Shown in pieces: positions 19,353 through 29,663 of a DNA stretch of 64,000 bases. Under the pieces are notes generated by a model. It was not told where the DNA came from. It saw only the letters and a program-made list of their open reading frames with translations, and searched no databases. This stretch comes from Paraburkholderia sartisoli. Lineage in GTDB: Bacteria; Pseudomonadota; Gammaproteobacteria; Burkholderiales; Burkholderiaceae. The translations under genes were made by a program, and so were the position numbers. The stretch spans positions 744,001 through 808,000 of the forward strand of contig NZ_FNRQ01000002.1 in assembly GCF_900107685.1 (NCBI RefSeq). The letters are read 5' to 3'. The first letter of the stretch is position 1. The number at the start of each line of letters is the position of its first letter.

Positions 19353-20255
19353 ATGCAAGTTACCAGCCAGTTCAAGACCGTTGCGCTAGTCGGGCGCAGC
19401 CACACGCCAGGCATCGGCGAGCCGCTGACCGAGCTCGCGTCGTGCATCGCGCGGCGCGGCTTCGACGTCGTGTTCGAAGCGGATACCGCTGAGGAAATCG
19501 GTGCGACCGGCTATCCGGCGCTATCTCCCGACGAGATCGGCGCGCGCGCGGACGTCGCGGTGGTGCTGGGCGGCGATGGCACCATGCTCGGCATCGGGCG
19601 TCAGCTCGCGCCGTACCGCACGCCGCTGATCGGCATCAACCATGGCCGGCTGGGCTTCATCACGGATATTCCGATTTCGGACATGCGGGAAATCGTCCCG
19701 CAGATGCTGGCGGGCAGTTTCGAGCGGGAAGAACGCACGCTGCTCGAAGCCCGCATCATGCGCGACGGCGAGCCGATCTATCACGCACTGGCGTTCAACG
19801 ACGTGGTGGTCAACCGGAGCGGCTTCTCGGGGATGGCGGAACTGCGCGTCTCCGTCGACGGGCGCTTCATGTACAACCAGCGCTCGGACGGCCTGATCGT
19901 CGCCACGCCGACCGGGTCGACCGCCTATGCGCTGTCGTCGGCGGGGCCGATCCTGCATCCGCAGCTGCAGGGTCTCGTGCTCGTGCCGATCGCGCCGCAC
20001 GCGCTGTCGAACCGTCCGATCGTGATTCCGGACGACTCGGCGGTCAGCATCCAGATCATTTCGGGTCGCGACGTCAACGTGAACTTCGACATGCAGTCGT
20101 TCACGGCGCTGGAACTGAACGACACGATCGACGTGCGCCGCTCGCGCCACACCGTGCCGTTCCTGCATCCGGTCGGCTACAGCTATTACGCGACGCTGCG
20201 CAAGAAGCTTCACTGGAACGAACACCCGTCGCTCGCGGACGATCCGCCGACGTGA
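19353..20255 (+). CDS. nadK: NAD kinase
   Basis: NadK phosphorylates NAD to [21 protein letters not shown] carries the GGDG motif and [10 protein letters not shown] the conserved NxGxLGF block; [16 protein letters not shown] is the substrate region. 300 residues, full length, cytosolic. It is divergent from hrcA. The 305 bases between them (19048-19352) contain both promoters but nothing else I can identify. recN follows 184 bases downstream, as in many proteobacteria. Confidence 0.97.
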   Translation: MQVTSQFKTVALVGRSHTPGIGEPLTELASCIARRGFDVVFEADTAEEIGATGYPALSPDEIGARADVAVVLGGDGTMLGIGRQLAPYRTPLIGINHGRLGFITDIPISDMREIVPQMLAGSFEREERTLLEARIMRDGEPIYHALAFNDVVVNRSGFSGMAELRVSVDGRFMYNQRSDGLIVATPTGSTAYALSSAGPILHPQLQGLVLVPIAPHALSNRPIVIPDDSAVSIQIISGRDVNVNFDMQSFTALELNDTIDVRRSRHTVPFLHPVGYSYYATLRKKLHWNEHPSLADDPPT

Positions 20256-20439
20256 ACCGCTTGCACGACTCGCTCGTCGAACGCTCGCGCGAACGGCCAG
20301 CTTGCCGATTGACCTGTCCGGCGACATTGCCGGGCAACCACACAGGAAACAAAACGCAAAACCGCAACTCCGCGCAAGGACACGCAGCGTCACCCGCGCA
20401 TCGAATTTGCCGCTAAAACAGCTAACCAGACCAGACTCC

Positions 20440-22116
20440 ATGCTTCGCCATCTCTCGATACGCGACTTCGTGATCGTCGCCGCGCTCGATCTTGAATTCG
20501 ACAGCGGCTTTACGGTTTTCTCCGGTGAAACGGGTGCGGGCAAGTCGATCCTGATCGACGCGCTCGCGCTGGCGCTGGGTGCCCGCGCCGACGCAAGCGT
20601 CGTGCGCACCGGCGAATCGCGCGCCGACATCACCGCCGGGTTCGCGACGCACGCGCAGGTCGAACACTGGCTCGACGAACAGGCGCTCGGCATCGAAGCC
20701 GACCCCGCCGACGGCACGCACGGCGGCACGGTCATGCTGCGCCGGGTGATCGATTCGAACGGCCGCTCGCGCGCCTTCATCAACGGCACGGCCGCCACGC
20801 TCACGCAGTTGCGCGAAGTCGGCGAAATGCTCGTGGATATTCACGGGCAGCACGCGCACCAGTTGCTGATGCGCCCCGACGCGCAGCGCGAACTGTTCGA
20901 CACGCATGCCGGGCTGCTCGACACGGCGTCGAGCGTCACGCGCGCATGGCGCGGCTGGCGCGAAGCGGCGCAGGCGGTCGAAACCGCGCAGACACGCGAT
21001 CGCGAGCTACAACTCGAACGCGAACGGCTTGCCTGGCAGCTCGCTGAACTCGACAAGCTCGCGCCGCAACCGGGCGAATGGGAAGAGATCAACGCGGAAC
21101 ATCATCGCCTGTCGCATTCGGCGAGCCTGATCGAAGGCGTGCAGGGCGCGCTTGGCGCGCTGTCGGAATCCGACGAGGCGATGCTCACGCACCTCGGCGC
21201 GATCATCTCGAAGGTGCGCGGTCTCGCGGAGATTGATCCCGCGCTCAACGACACGCTCGCCGCGCTCGAGCCCGCCGAAATCCAGTTGCAGGAAGCGGCC
21301 TACTCGCTCTCGCATTACGCGCAGCGGCTCGAACTCGATCCCGAGCGGCTCGCCCAGGTCGAGAAGCGCCTCGAGGCGCTGCATTCGATGGCGCGCAAAT
21401 TCCGTCTTCAGCCGCAAACGCTGCCCGAGGAACACGAAACCCGTCGCGCGCAACTCGCCGCACTCGACGCCGCCGCCGATCTCGACAGCCTGCGCGCCGC
21501 CGAATCGAAAGCGAAAGACGCGTACCTCGCCGAAGCAAAAATCCTGTCGAAGGCGCGCGCGAAAGCAGCCAGGGCGCTCGGCTCAGCGGTGACGACGGGC
21601 ATGCAGGAACTGTCGATGACGGGCGGCAGCTTCGAGGTCGCGCTCGTGCCGCTGCCGGAAGGCGGCGCACACGGCGCGGAGCAGATCGAGTTTCGCGTCG
21701 CGGGTCATGCGGGCGTTCCGCTGCGGCCGCTCGCGAAAGTCGCCTCGGGCGGCGAACTGGCGCGGATCAGTCTCGCGCTCGCCGTGATCGCGAGCGCGGC
21801 GAGCCTGACACCGACGCTGATCTTCGACGAAGTGGACACGGGGATTGGCGGCAGCGTCGCGGAAGTCGTCGGACGGTTGCTGCATCAGCTCGGGCGTGAG
21901 CGTCAGGTGCTGTGCGTCACGCATTTGCCGCAGGTGGCGGCGCGCGGCGACCATCACTTTCAGGTGGCGAAGAGCGGCAACGGCAAGGGCGGCACGACCA
22001 GTAGCGTCACGCCGCTCGACAGGTCGAGCCGCATCGAGGAAGTCGCGCGGATGCTCGGCGGCATCGAGATCACCGCGACCACCCGCAAGCACGCAAAGGA
22101 AATGCTGACGGCGTGA
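20440..22116 (+). CDS. recN: DNA repair protein RecN
   Basis: SMC-like ATPase in recombinational repair of double-strand breaks. The start at 20440 gives MLRHLSIRDFVIVAALDLEF, the classical N-terminus, making upstream in-frame starts unnecessary. Walker A is GETGAGKSILIDALALALGA; the middle third is coiled coil (Glu/Leu/Arg-rich, about residues 165-370); the signature ASGGELARISLALAVI and Walker B TLIFDEVDTGIGG lie near the C-terminus. 558 residues. No clear LexA box was seen upstream. Confidence 0.95.
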   Translation: MLRHLSIRDFVIVAALDLEFDSGFTVFSGETGAGKSILIDALALALGARADASVVRTGESRADITAGFATHAQVEHWLDEQALGIEADPADGTHGGTVMLRRVIDSNGRSRAFINGTAATLTQLREVGEMLVDIHGQHAHQLLMRPDAQRELFDTHAGLLDTASSVTRAWRGWREAAQAVETAQTRDRELQLERERLAWQLAELDKLAPQPGEWEEINAEHHRLSHSASLIEGVQGALGALSESDEAMLTHLGAIISKVRGLAEIDPALNDTLAALEPAEIQLQEAAYSLSHYAQRLELDPERLAQVEKRLEALHSMARKFRLQPQTLPEEHETRRAQLAALDAAADLDSLRAAESKAKDAYLAEAKILSKARAKAARALGSAVTTGMQELSMTGGSFEVALVPLPEGGAHGAEQIEFRVAGHAGVPLRPLAKVASGGELARISLALAVIASAASLTPTLIFDEVDTGIGGSVAEVVGRLLHQLGRERQVLCVTHLPQVAARGDHHFQVAKSGNGKGGTTSSVTPLDRSSRIEEVARMLGGIEITATTRKHAKEMLTA

Positions 22117-22155
22117 GCAGGGTCACCCAACGCCCACGCGCCACGCCATCTCCTG

Positions 22156-24948
22156 TCACCCGAACACGCGCTTCCACAACCCCAGCACCGCGTCGCGCCC
22201 GGCCTGCACCCGCTGCGGCTCGACCCGCGCCTTTTCCATGCCGTCGAGCCGCAACTGGTGTTGCAGCTTGCGATAGGTCCGGTACGCGGCCCCGACCGTC
22301 TCCGCTTCTTCCTCGCTCATCAGGCCGAGTCGCGACACCTCGCGCAGCAGCGCGATGTTCCCCGTGTTGCGGATCAGTTCGGGGTCGCGCGCGGCGTGCA
22401 GCAGCACCCAGTATTGAACGGTGAACTCGATATCGACCATCCCGCCGCGATCGTGCTTCAGATCGAAGAGCTCGGTGCGGTTCGGGTGCCCGGCTTCGAC
22501 GCGCGCCCGCATCTCGACGATCTCCGCGGCAAGCGGCGCGGCGTCGCGCGGCGTCGTCAGCACCTGGGTGCGGATCGCTTCGAAGCGCGCGCCGATCTCC
22601 GCGTCGCCGGCGCAGTAACGTGCGCGTGACAGTGCCTGGTGCTCCCACACCCACGCGGTGTTCGCCGCGTCGCCTTCGCGCAGCTGGTAACGCCGGAACG
22701 CATCGAGATCGGTGACGAGCAGCCCCGATTCGCCGTTCGGCCGCAGGCGCAGGTCGACGTCGAACAGCGTGCCCGCGCCCGTCGCCATCGTGAGCCATGT
22801 GATGAGGCGCCGCGTGAACGTGGCATAGACATCGGCGGCTGCGTCGTCGGGGTCGTCGTACAGGAAGATCACGTCGAGGTCAGACGCGTAGCCGAGCTCC
22901 TTGCCGCCGAGCTTGCCGTACGCGATCACCGCGAAGCGCGGCACCTCGCGGTGCCGCTTCGCCACGGTCTTCCAGACGGCTTCGAGCGTCACGTCGAGCA
23001 CGGCGTCGGCGAGTTCGGAGAGCCGGTCGCTTACGTGCTCGACGCTCAGATGCCCGGCCAGGTCGATCAGCAGGATGCGGAACACTTCCGCCTGGTGCGC
23101 GTGACGCAGCAGGTCCATCTGCTGCTCGACACCATCGGCCGCGGCGATCCGCGCGCGCAGCGTCCGCTTGAATTCGGGCCAGTCGAACGGGCTCGCGATG
23201 GCTTCGTCGTCGAGCAGTTCGTCGAGCAGCTGGGGATGGCGGATCAGATAGCCCGCCGCCCAGCGCGAACCGCCCAGCACCGACAGCACGCGATGCAGCG
23301 CCACCGGATATTCCGTCAGCAGCGCGAGATACACGCCGCGCCGGCTCACCGCTTCGAGCAGGTCGAAGAAACGCGCGATCGTGTCGCCGCGCCGCCCGGC
23401 CGGCTCCAGCGTGCCGGCCGCCTCGAGCGCGCGCTGCGCGACGATGTCGAAACGCTGCCGGCTGCGCTCGGCGAGCCCCGAGTAGCGCGACGAACGCCAC
23501 ACGGCACGCAGCCGGTCCAGCAGCTCGCCCGGCTCCCCGACGCCCAGCTCGACGATGCGGGCCCGCAGGGCCTCGTCGGCGCTTTCGTCATCGAGCGCGC
23601 TGCTCCACACCCATGCCGCCGCGCCGTCTTCCTGCGCGCCGCAGCCATTCTGGCCGCTCACCTTGTCGGCGAAAATTTCGTCGAACTGCCGCTCGACGCG
23701 TTCGCGATGGCCGTCGAGCACCGCCATCAACGCGGCGTAATCGTCGAAACCCATCGTCCTTGCGAGCTGCGCGCGTTCCTCCGGGTCGACCGGCATCGCG
23801 TGGGTCTGCGCGTCGTTGCGGTATTGCAGACGGTGTTCGAGGTCGCGCAGAAACCGGTACGCCTCCGTCAGCTCGGCACACACGGCCGGCGCGATCAGCC
23901 CGTGCGCCGCCGCGTGCCGCAGCACCATCAGCGTGGGCCGCACGCGAAAGCCCGCATCCTGCCCGCCGCGAATCAGCTGGAACACCTGCGCGCTGAACTC
24001 GATCTCGCGAATGCCGCCGCGGCCGAGCTTGATGTCGTCGGCCTTGTCGGGACGCATCGACGCACGACGCTGCGCCTCCTGGCGGATCTGCAGATGCAGC
24101 GAGCGGATCGCCGCGATCACGCCAAAGTCCAGATACCGGCGGTAGATGAACGGCGTGACGATCGCATCGAGCTGCTTCGACAGACGCTGTGCCGCATCGC
24201 TCTCGCCTTCCGAGACGAGCCGGCCCTTGATCCACGCGTAGCGCTCCCATTCGCGGCCCTGCACGTAGAAATACTCTTCGAGCATGCCGACGCTGCACAC
24301 GAGCGGCCCCGAATCGCCGTTCGGCCGCAGCCGCATGTCGACGCGAAACACGTAGCCGTCGGCGGTGACTTCAGCGAGCGCGGCGATCAGCCGTTTGCCG
24401 AGACGCGTGAAGAAATCCTGCGTCGCGATGCCCGAGCGCTGGCCGCCGGCCGTCTCGCCGTCCTCTTCGTACAGAAAGATCAGGTCGATATCCGACGACA
24501 CGTTCAGCTCGCGCCCACCCAGCTTGCCCATGCCGACCACGCCGAGCGTGAGCCGCTCGCCGTCCGGGCCGCGCGGCTCGCCATAGAGCGCCTCGAGATC
24601 GGCGGACAGCACGGCGAGCGCGCGCTGGATCGTCGCCTCGGCGAGATCGGTCATCGTGCCGGTGACCTCGGCGACGTCCGCGCGGCCCGACAGGTCGCGC
24701 TCCATGACGGCGCAGAACACCTCGGTGCGCAACTGGCGCAGCGCCTTTTTCAGTGCGTCTTCGGTGAGCGGCGCAGTGGGCGCGAGGCTGCCTGCGCCGG
24801 TCAGTTCGTCGAGCCGCGCGTCGATCTGCGCGCGGGTGACAGGCGCCGCCGCCAGCGCCGTCACGCGCGCCGCGAGTTCGGGTCGGGCCGCCACGGCGCG
24901 TGCCGCGTAGTGCGACCAGGCGGAACTCATCAAGGTGGAATCAGTCAT
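22156..24948 (-). CDS. glnE: Bifunctional glutamine synthetase adenylyltransferase / adenylyl-removing enzyme
   Basis: GlnE adenylylates and deadenylylates glutamine synthetase in response to PII and glutamine. Its two nucleotidyltransferase domains are both intact: VGMGKLGGRELNVSSDIDLI with FLYEEDGE around residues 165-195, and YGKLGGKELGYASDLDVIFL with YDDPDD around 680-710. 930 residues, usual length. Convergent with recN and divergent from the YhdP-like gene. Confidence 0.95.
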   Translation of the reverse strand: MTDSTLMSSAWSHYAARAVAARPELAARVTALAAAPVTRAQIDARLDELTGAGSLAPTAPLTEDALKKALRQLRTEVFCAVMERDLSGRADVAEVTGTMTDLAEATIQRALAVLSADLEALYGEPRGPDGERLTLGVVGMGKLGGRELNVSSDIDLIFLYEEDGETAGGQRSGIATQDFFTRLGKRLIAALAEVTADGYVFRVDMRLRPNGDSGPLVCSVGMLEEYFYVQGREWERYAWIKGRLVSEGESDAAQRLSKQLDAIVTPFIYRRYLDFGVIAAIRSLHLQIRQEAQRRASMRPDKADDIKLGRGGIREIEFSAQVFQLIRGGQDAGFRVRPTLMVLRHAAAHGLIAPAVCAELTEAYRFLRDLEHRLQYRNDAQTHAMPVDPEERAQLARTMGFDDYAALMAVLDGHRERVERQFDEIFADKVSGQNGCGAQEDGAAAWVWSSALDDESADEALRARIVELGVGEPGELLDRLRAVWRSSRYSGLAERSRQRFDIVAQRALEAAGTLEPAGRRGDTIARFFDLLEAVSRRGVYLALLTEYPVALHRVLSVLGGSRWAAGYLIRHPQLLDELLDDEAIASPFDWPEFKRTLRARIAAADGVEQQMDLLRHAHQAEVFRILLIDLAGHLSVEHVSDRLSELADAVLDVTLEAVWKTVAKRHREVPRFAVIAYGKLGGKELGYASDLDVIFLYDDPDDAAADVYATFTRRLITWLTMATGAGTLFDVDLRLRPNGESGLLVTDLDAFRRYQLREGDAANTAWVWEHQALSRARYCAGDAEIGARFEAIRTQVLTTPRDAAPLAAEIVEMRARVEAGHPNRTELFDLKHDRGGMVDIEFTVQYWVLLHAARDPELIRNTGNIALLREVSRLGLMSEEEAETVGAAYRTYRKLQHQLRLDGMEKARVEPQRVQAGRDAVLGLWKRVFG

Positions 24949-25184
24949 CTAAGGTCTGGCTCGCTCGTTGCTTCATCGATTACGACGCAGGCAGCACGCA
25001 ACAGCCTCGCGGGACGACTCCGGCGAAGTCGCCAGCCGGGCCTTCCGGATGACGCCGGCGTGTTGTCGTTTTGCGTCGCAAGGCTTGCTGGCCGGACGTT
25101 TCACCGGGCGCCCGTGGCCGTTGGCCTGTGTGTTACATTTCGTCGTCAGACCGCAAAACTACCATACGTCCACCCCGCCGCAGC

Positions 25185-28100
25185 ATGTCCGAGCGAAACG
25201 AACCCGCCGACCCGCACGAGGCCGGACACGCCAGGCCCAGCAGCGGGAGCGACCATGTGGTGCTGCGCCATACGCTGCGAGTCGTTCTTGCGATCGCGCT
25301 GGTGCTGTACTTCATCGCGGTGGGCCTCTTCCTGGGTTTGCGTTACGCAGTCCTGCCGCGCGTCGATGCGTTCCGCCCGCACATCGAAGCCGCCGTCTCG
25401 TCGAAGCTGCACGCGCAACTGGATATCGGCCGGCTGGCGCCGCACTGGACCGGTTTCCAGCCCGGCATCGACATCACCAACCTCACGATCCGCGACCGCG
25501 ACGGCCACACCGCGCTCACCATTCCGCACGCCACCGCGACGCTGTCGTGGCGCTCGCTCGTGCAGTTCGCGCCGGTGATGTCGAGCCTGATCGTCGACCA
25601 GCCCGACGTGCTGATCGCGCGCGGCACCGACGGCGTGATTTCGGTGGCGGGCGTGCCGCTGCCGAGCCGCCATACCGGCAACGACACGTTCACCACCTGG
25701 CTGCTTCGCCAGCAGGCGATCGTGCTGCGCGGCGGCACGCTACGCTGGCGCGACGCGCTTCACGACGCGCCCGAAATCAGGCTGCACGACATCCGCCTCG
25801 CGATCCTCAACGACGGCTTCGAGCATCGTTTCGCGCTGCAGGCGCCGGCCGAGGGCACCGTGCTGCACGGCCCGCTCGACTTTCGCGCGCACTTTCGCAA
25901 CGCGCCGCTCTCGGCGGTCGGCAAGCCGGTCAACTGGAAGGGCGAGGCGTATCTGTCGACGGGCCCGGTCGATCTGCCGGCGCTCGCGCGCTATATGGAT
26001 TTCCCGGTCGAGACCTACGCGGGCCGCATCGACAACGCCATCTGGATCGACTTCGCCGATGGCAAGATGACCTCCGCGGGCGGGCACCTGGCCGGCACCG
26101 ACGTATCGATGCGCGTGCATCCGACGCAGCCGAAGCTCGACGTGCCCGTCGCCGATTTCACGTGGCACGTGGATCTGGCGAGCCGCGACTTCACGCTGCA
26201 ACTGCGCGACCTGCACGCGGAACTCGGCCAGCCGCCGCTCGATGACGGCACGCCGGTCACGCGCTCGCTCACGTTCGCGACGCTGAACGCACGGTACCGG
26301 ATGCCGAGCATCCAGCACGGCCAGCTGATCAGCGTCAACGGCGATCGCGTCGACCTCGGCATCCTCGCGGAATTCAGCCGGGCGCTGCCGTTGCCGCGCC
26401 GGCTGCTGAACAACCTCGTGCGCTTCAATCCACGCGGGCTGGTCGCGAATTACGTGATCGAAGTCGAGCGGGGCAAGCCCGACGCGGGCGAAGCCGCAGC
26501 CGAGCAGCGTTCGACGACGGCCGAGCCGATCGTGCGCTACCGCTTCAAGGGCGATCTGCAGGGCATCAGCGTGGCCGCGCAGGAACCGCCGCCCGGCCTC
26601 ACGAAACTGAACCACCCGCGCGCGGGCATTCCGGGCGTCGAAAACCTGTGGGGCAGCGTGGACGCCGACGAGAACCACGGCTCCATCACGCTCGACACCG
26701 CGAAGGTCGCCGTCACGCTGCCAGGCGTATTCGACGATCCGCGCCTGCTCTTCGACCGGATGACCGGCCACGGCCAGTGGGAGATCAAGCCCGTCGCGCC
26801 GGGCGAGCAGCACAAGGCGTTCACGTTCAGCATGTCCGATTTCACGGTCGCGAACGCGGACGCCGCCGCGAAGCTCACCGCGAACTACACGAACCCCGGC
26901 CACGGGCGCGGCTCGCTCGATCTGAGCGCCGTGTTCGAGCGCGCCGCCGTGTCGCGCATTCCCCGCTATCTGCCCACCAGCATCAGCGAAAAGCTGCGCC
27001 TGTATCTCGGCCACGGTCTGGAGGCCGGCACGTCGCACGGCGCGACGATCGAGGTCCACGGCAATCTCGACAAATTCCCCTACTCGCGCGACCCGAGCGC
27101 CGGCATCTTTCGCATCGTCGCGCCGTTTCGCGGTGGCCGCTTCGACCCGTCGCCGTTTCCGCCGCGCACGCTGAAGGACGGCACGCCGAGCGTCTGGCCC
27201 GCGCTCGACGGCATCGACGGCAGGTTCGAACTGAAGGAAAACGTGCTGCGCTTCGACGTCGACCGCGCGCATTACAGGCGCGTCGCGCTCGGCAAGGTGT
27301 CGGGGAAGATCGGCGATCTCGGCAACAAGGCGTCGAGCTTCGTCATCGTGGGCGACGCGCGCGGCCCGCTCGCCGACATGCTCGACTACGTGAACCGCAG
27401 CGCGCTCGGCGGCATCTCGAAGCACGCCGGCGAAAAGCTGCGTGCCGAAGGCCCGGCGACGCTCGCGCTCAAGCTGACGCTGCCGCGCACGCCGATGCCG
27501 CACGTTGCCGTCGAAGGCGCGCTCGGGTTCCAGAACAACGCACTCGCGATGGAGAAAGTGCCGCCGCTCTCGCAGATCAACGGCAAGCTGCATTTCACGG
27601 AGCACACCGCGCGGACCGACCGGCTGTCCGCGCGCTTTCTCGGTGGCGAGCTCCGTGCGAACGGCGGATACCGGCGGGACGGCACCTACGCGTTCGACGT
27701 CGCCGGCCACGTCAGCGTCGACGCCGCGCGCGGGCTGAACCTGCGCGGCCCGGCCACGCAGGTGCTCGCGCACATGAGCGGCAGCGCGCCGTACCAGGTC
27801 AGCATTCACGGCGCGAAGGGCCGCCTGCCGGACGTCACCGCGAATTCCGATCTGACCGGCCTCGCGCTGGACCTCCCCGCGCCGTTCAACAAGCCGGTGG
27901 GCGAGCCGATGCCGCTGCGTTTCACGTTCCGGCCGCCCGCGGCCAGTTCGACGGCGGACGCTCCGGGTGCTCCGGGTGCGCCCGGGCTGTCGGGGAAGGC
28001 GGGCTCGTCCGCTCCGGTTGCGGGATCGACGGGAACCGCGGGAACCCCAGGAACAACAGGAACAACCGGCGCAACCACGACAACCGCCCCCAGCGACGCC

Positions 28101-29507
28101 GGCCTGCAACGCGCCGACCTCACCTTCGGCCCGATCACCGCGACTTATCTGCTGCGCCACGACCCGAACGCGCCGCTGACGGTCGTACGCGGCGCGATCG
28201 GCGTCAACAAGCCGGCCGACCTGCCGACCGAAGGCGTCACCGCCGCGGCCGACATCGAGCATTTCAACGCCGACGCGTGGCGCGCGCTCATCGCGCAGAT
28301 GCGCAGCGGCAGCAAGGACGCCATGCAGCCCGGCGTGCCGAATGCGACGGCGCAGCAGTTCCTGCCGACCCGCTTCGCGGTTCACGTCGGCACGCTCACG
28401 CTCCTCAAGCGCCACTGGGACAACCTCGTGGTCGGCGCCTCGCGCGACGCCGGCAAGTGGCAGGCAAACGTCGGATCGAGCCAGGTGTCGGGCTACGTGT
28501 CGTGGCTGCCGGGCGCGACGAAGGGCTCGCCCGGCACGTTGCAGGCGCGCTTCGCGAAACTCGTGATTCCGTCGGCGAGCGAAAAGGATCTGTTCAGCCG
28601 CGCGATGTCGGTGCCGGCGCAGAACATGCCGTCGGTCGATCTGGTCGTGAACGAGCTGATCGTGCGCGAGCGCAACCTCGGCCGGCTGGAAGTCGACGCG
28701 CACAATTTCGACGAAGGCGGCGTGCCCGTCTGGCAACTGGACAAGCTCGACGTCAGCAACCCGGCCGCGACCCTGAGCGCGACCGCGAAGTGGCGCACCG
28801 ACGAGACGATTGCCGGCGGCACCGGAGAAGCCGCGCCACGCCGCACGGCGGTCGATTTCAAGCTCGACATCAAGGACGCGGGCGCGCTGCTCGAACGCGC
28901 CGGCGTCGCGCACGCGATCAAGTACGGCACGGGCACGTTGTCGGGCCAGCTCGCGTGGATCGGCGGGCCGACCGCCATCGACTACCCGACGCTCGAAGGC
29001 ACGCTCGCCCTCGACCTGCGCCACGGACAGATCCTGAAGGTCGATCCGGGCGTCGCCAAACTGCTCGGCGTGGTGAGCCTGCAAAGCCTCGCACGCGTCG
29101 CCACGCTCAACTTCCGCGACGTGATCGGCGAAGGCCTGCCGTTCGAGCGCGTGACGGGCGCGGCGAAGATCGACGACGGGGTCGGCCGCACGGACAACTT
29201 CGAGATGGTCACCGCGCCGGCGCGCGCCAACATGACGGGCACCATCGACCTCGCCCACGAAACCCAGGACCTGCGCGTCCACATCACGCCGACGGTCAGC
29301 GCGGGCGCCGGCGTGATCGCGGCGGCGATCATCAATCCGCTGTTCGGCCTTGGCGCGCTGATCGCGGATTTCGCGCTATCGCAGTCGATCAGCCACGCGT
29401 TCGCGATGGACTACGCGATCACCGGCCCATGGGCCAAACCGCATGTCGAGCGGGTCCATGACGATCGCGGTAAGATGACCGAACCGGTTCCGACCGCCGT
29501 CCACTGA
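25185..29507 (+). CDS. YhdP-family (AsmA-like) envelope protein
   Basis: A 1440-residue protein with a Ser/Pro/His-rich cytosolic tail, one membrane span near residues 30-55 (VVLAIALVLYFIAVGLFLGL) and a very large periplasmic part, ending in an AsmA-C-like domain (TDNFEMVTAPARANMTGTID). The YhdP/TamB/AsmA group forms bridge-like structures implicated in moving phospholipids to the outer membrane. The ATG at 25185 is chosen because upstream codons look like noncoding leader. Around residues 920-970 a Gly/Pro/Thr-rich low-complexity linker interrupts the repeated beta domains (see findings). Confidence 0.88.
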   Translation: MSERNEPADPHEAGHARPSSGSDHVVLRHTLRVVLAIALVLYFIAVGLFLGLRYAVLPRVDAFRPHIEAAVSSKLHAQLDIGRLAPHWTGFQPGIDITNLTIRDRDGHTALTIPHATATLSWRSLVQFAPVMSSLIVDQPDVLIARGTDGVISVAGVPLPSRHTGNDTFTTWLLRQQAIVLRGGTLRWRDALHDAPEIRLHDIRLAILNDGFEHRFALQAPAEGTVLHGPLDFRAHFRNAPLSAVGKPVNWKGEAYLSTGPVDLPALARYMDFPVETYAGRIDNAIWIDFADGKMTSAGGHLAGTDVSMRVHPTQPKLDVPVADFTWHVDLASRDFTLQLRDLHAELGQPPLDDGTPVTRSLTFATLNARYRMPSIQHGQLISVNGDRVDLGILAEFSRALPLPRRLLNNLVRFNPRGLVANYVIEVERGKPDAGEAAAEQRSTTAEPIVRYRFKGDLQGISVAAQEPPPGLTKLNHPRAGIPGVENLWGSVDADENHGSITLDTAKVAVTLPGVFDDPRLLFDRMTGHGQWEIKPVAPGEQHKAFTFSMSDFTVANADAAAKLTANYTNPGHGRGSLDLSAVFERAAVSRIPRYLPTSISEKLRLYLGHGLEAGTSHGATIEVHGNLDKFPYSRDPSAGIFRIVAPFRGGRFDPSPFPPRTLKDGTPSVWPALDGIDGRFELKENVLRFDVDRAHYRRVALGKVSGKIGDLGNKASSFVIVGDARGPLADMLDYVNRSALGGISKHAGEKLRAEGPATLALKLTLPRTPMPHVAVEGALGFQNNALAMEKVPPLSQINGKLHFTEHTARTDRLSARFLGGELRANGGYRRDGTYAFDVAGHVSVDAARGLNLRGPATQVLAHMSGSAPYQVSIHGAKGRLPDVTANSDLTGLALDLPAPFNKPVGEPMPLRFTFRPPAASSTADAPGAPGAPGLSGKAGSSAPVAGSTGTAGTPGTTGTTGATTTTAPSDAGLQRADLTFGPITATYLLRHDPNAPLTVVRGAIGVNKPADLPTEGVTAAADIEHFNADAWRALIAQMRSGSKDAMQPGVPNATAQQFLPTRFAVHVGTLTLLKRHWDNLVVGASRDAGKWQANVGSSQVSGYVSWLPGATKGSPGTLQARFAKLVIPSASEKDLFSRAMSVPAQNMPSVDLVVNELIVRERNLGRLEVDAHNFDEGGVPVWQLDKLDVSNPAATLSATAKWRTDETIAGGTGEAAPRRTAVDFKLDIKDAGALLERAGVAHAIKYGTGTLSGQLAWIGGPTAIDYPTLEGTLALDLRHGQILKVDPGVAKLLGVVSLQSLARVATLNFRDVIGEGLPFERVTGAAKIDDGVGRTDNFEMVTAPARANMTGTIDLAHETQDLRVHITPTVSAGAGVIAAAIINPLFGLGALIADFALSQSISHAFAMDYAITGPWAKPHVERVHDDRGKMTEPVPTAVH

Positions 29508-29663
29508 ACGCTGATCCGGCCCCTGCCCGTGCTGCTGCGCCGTGGCAGGCCAGGCAGACAGGTACCGGCGGTGGTGCCATGAATTGTCCCGGCGCGTGTC
29601 CCGCCCGCGAAGTGTGCGGAACCGGAACGCGCGCCGCCCAGCCGGGAGTCTTTCGAAACGCCC

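Noticed and set aside
25740..29282. An 1180-codon minus-strand frame inside the YhdP-like gene
   Set aside because: Mirror of a real coding region with strong codon-position GC bias; no recognisable motif.
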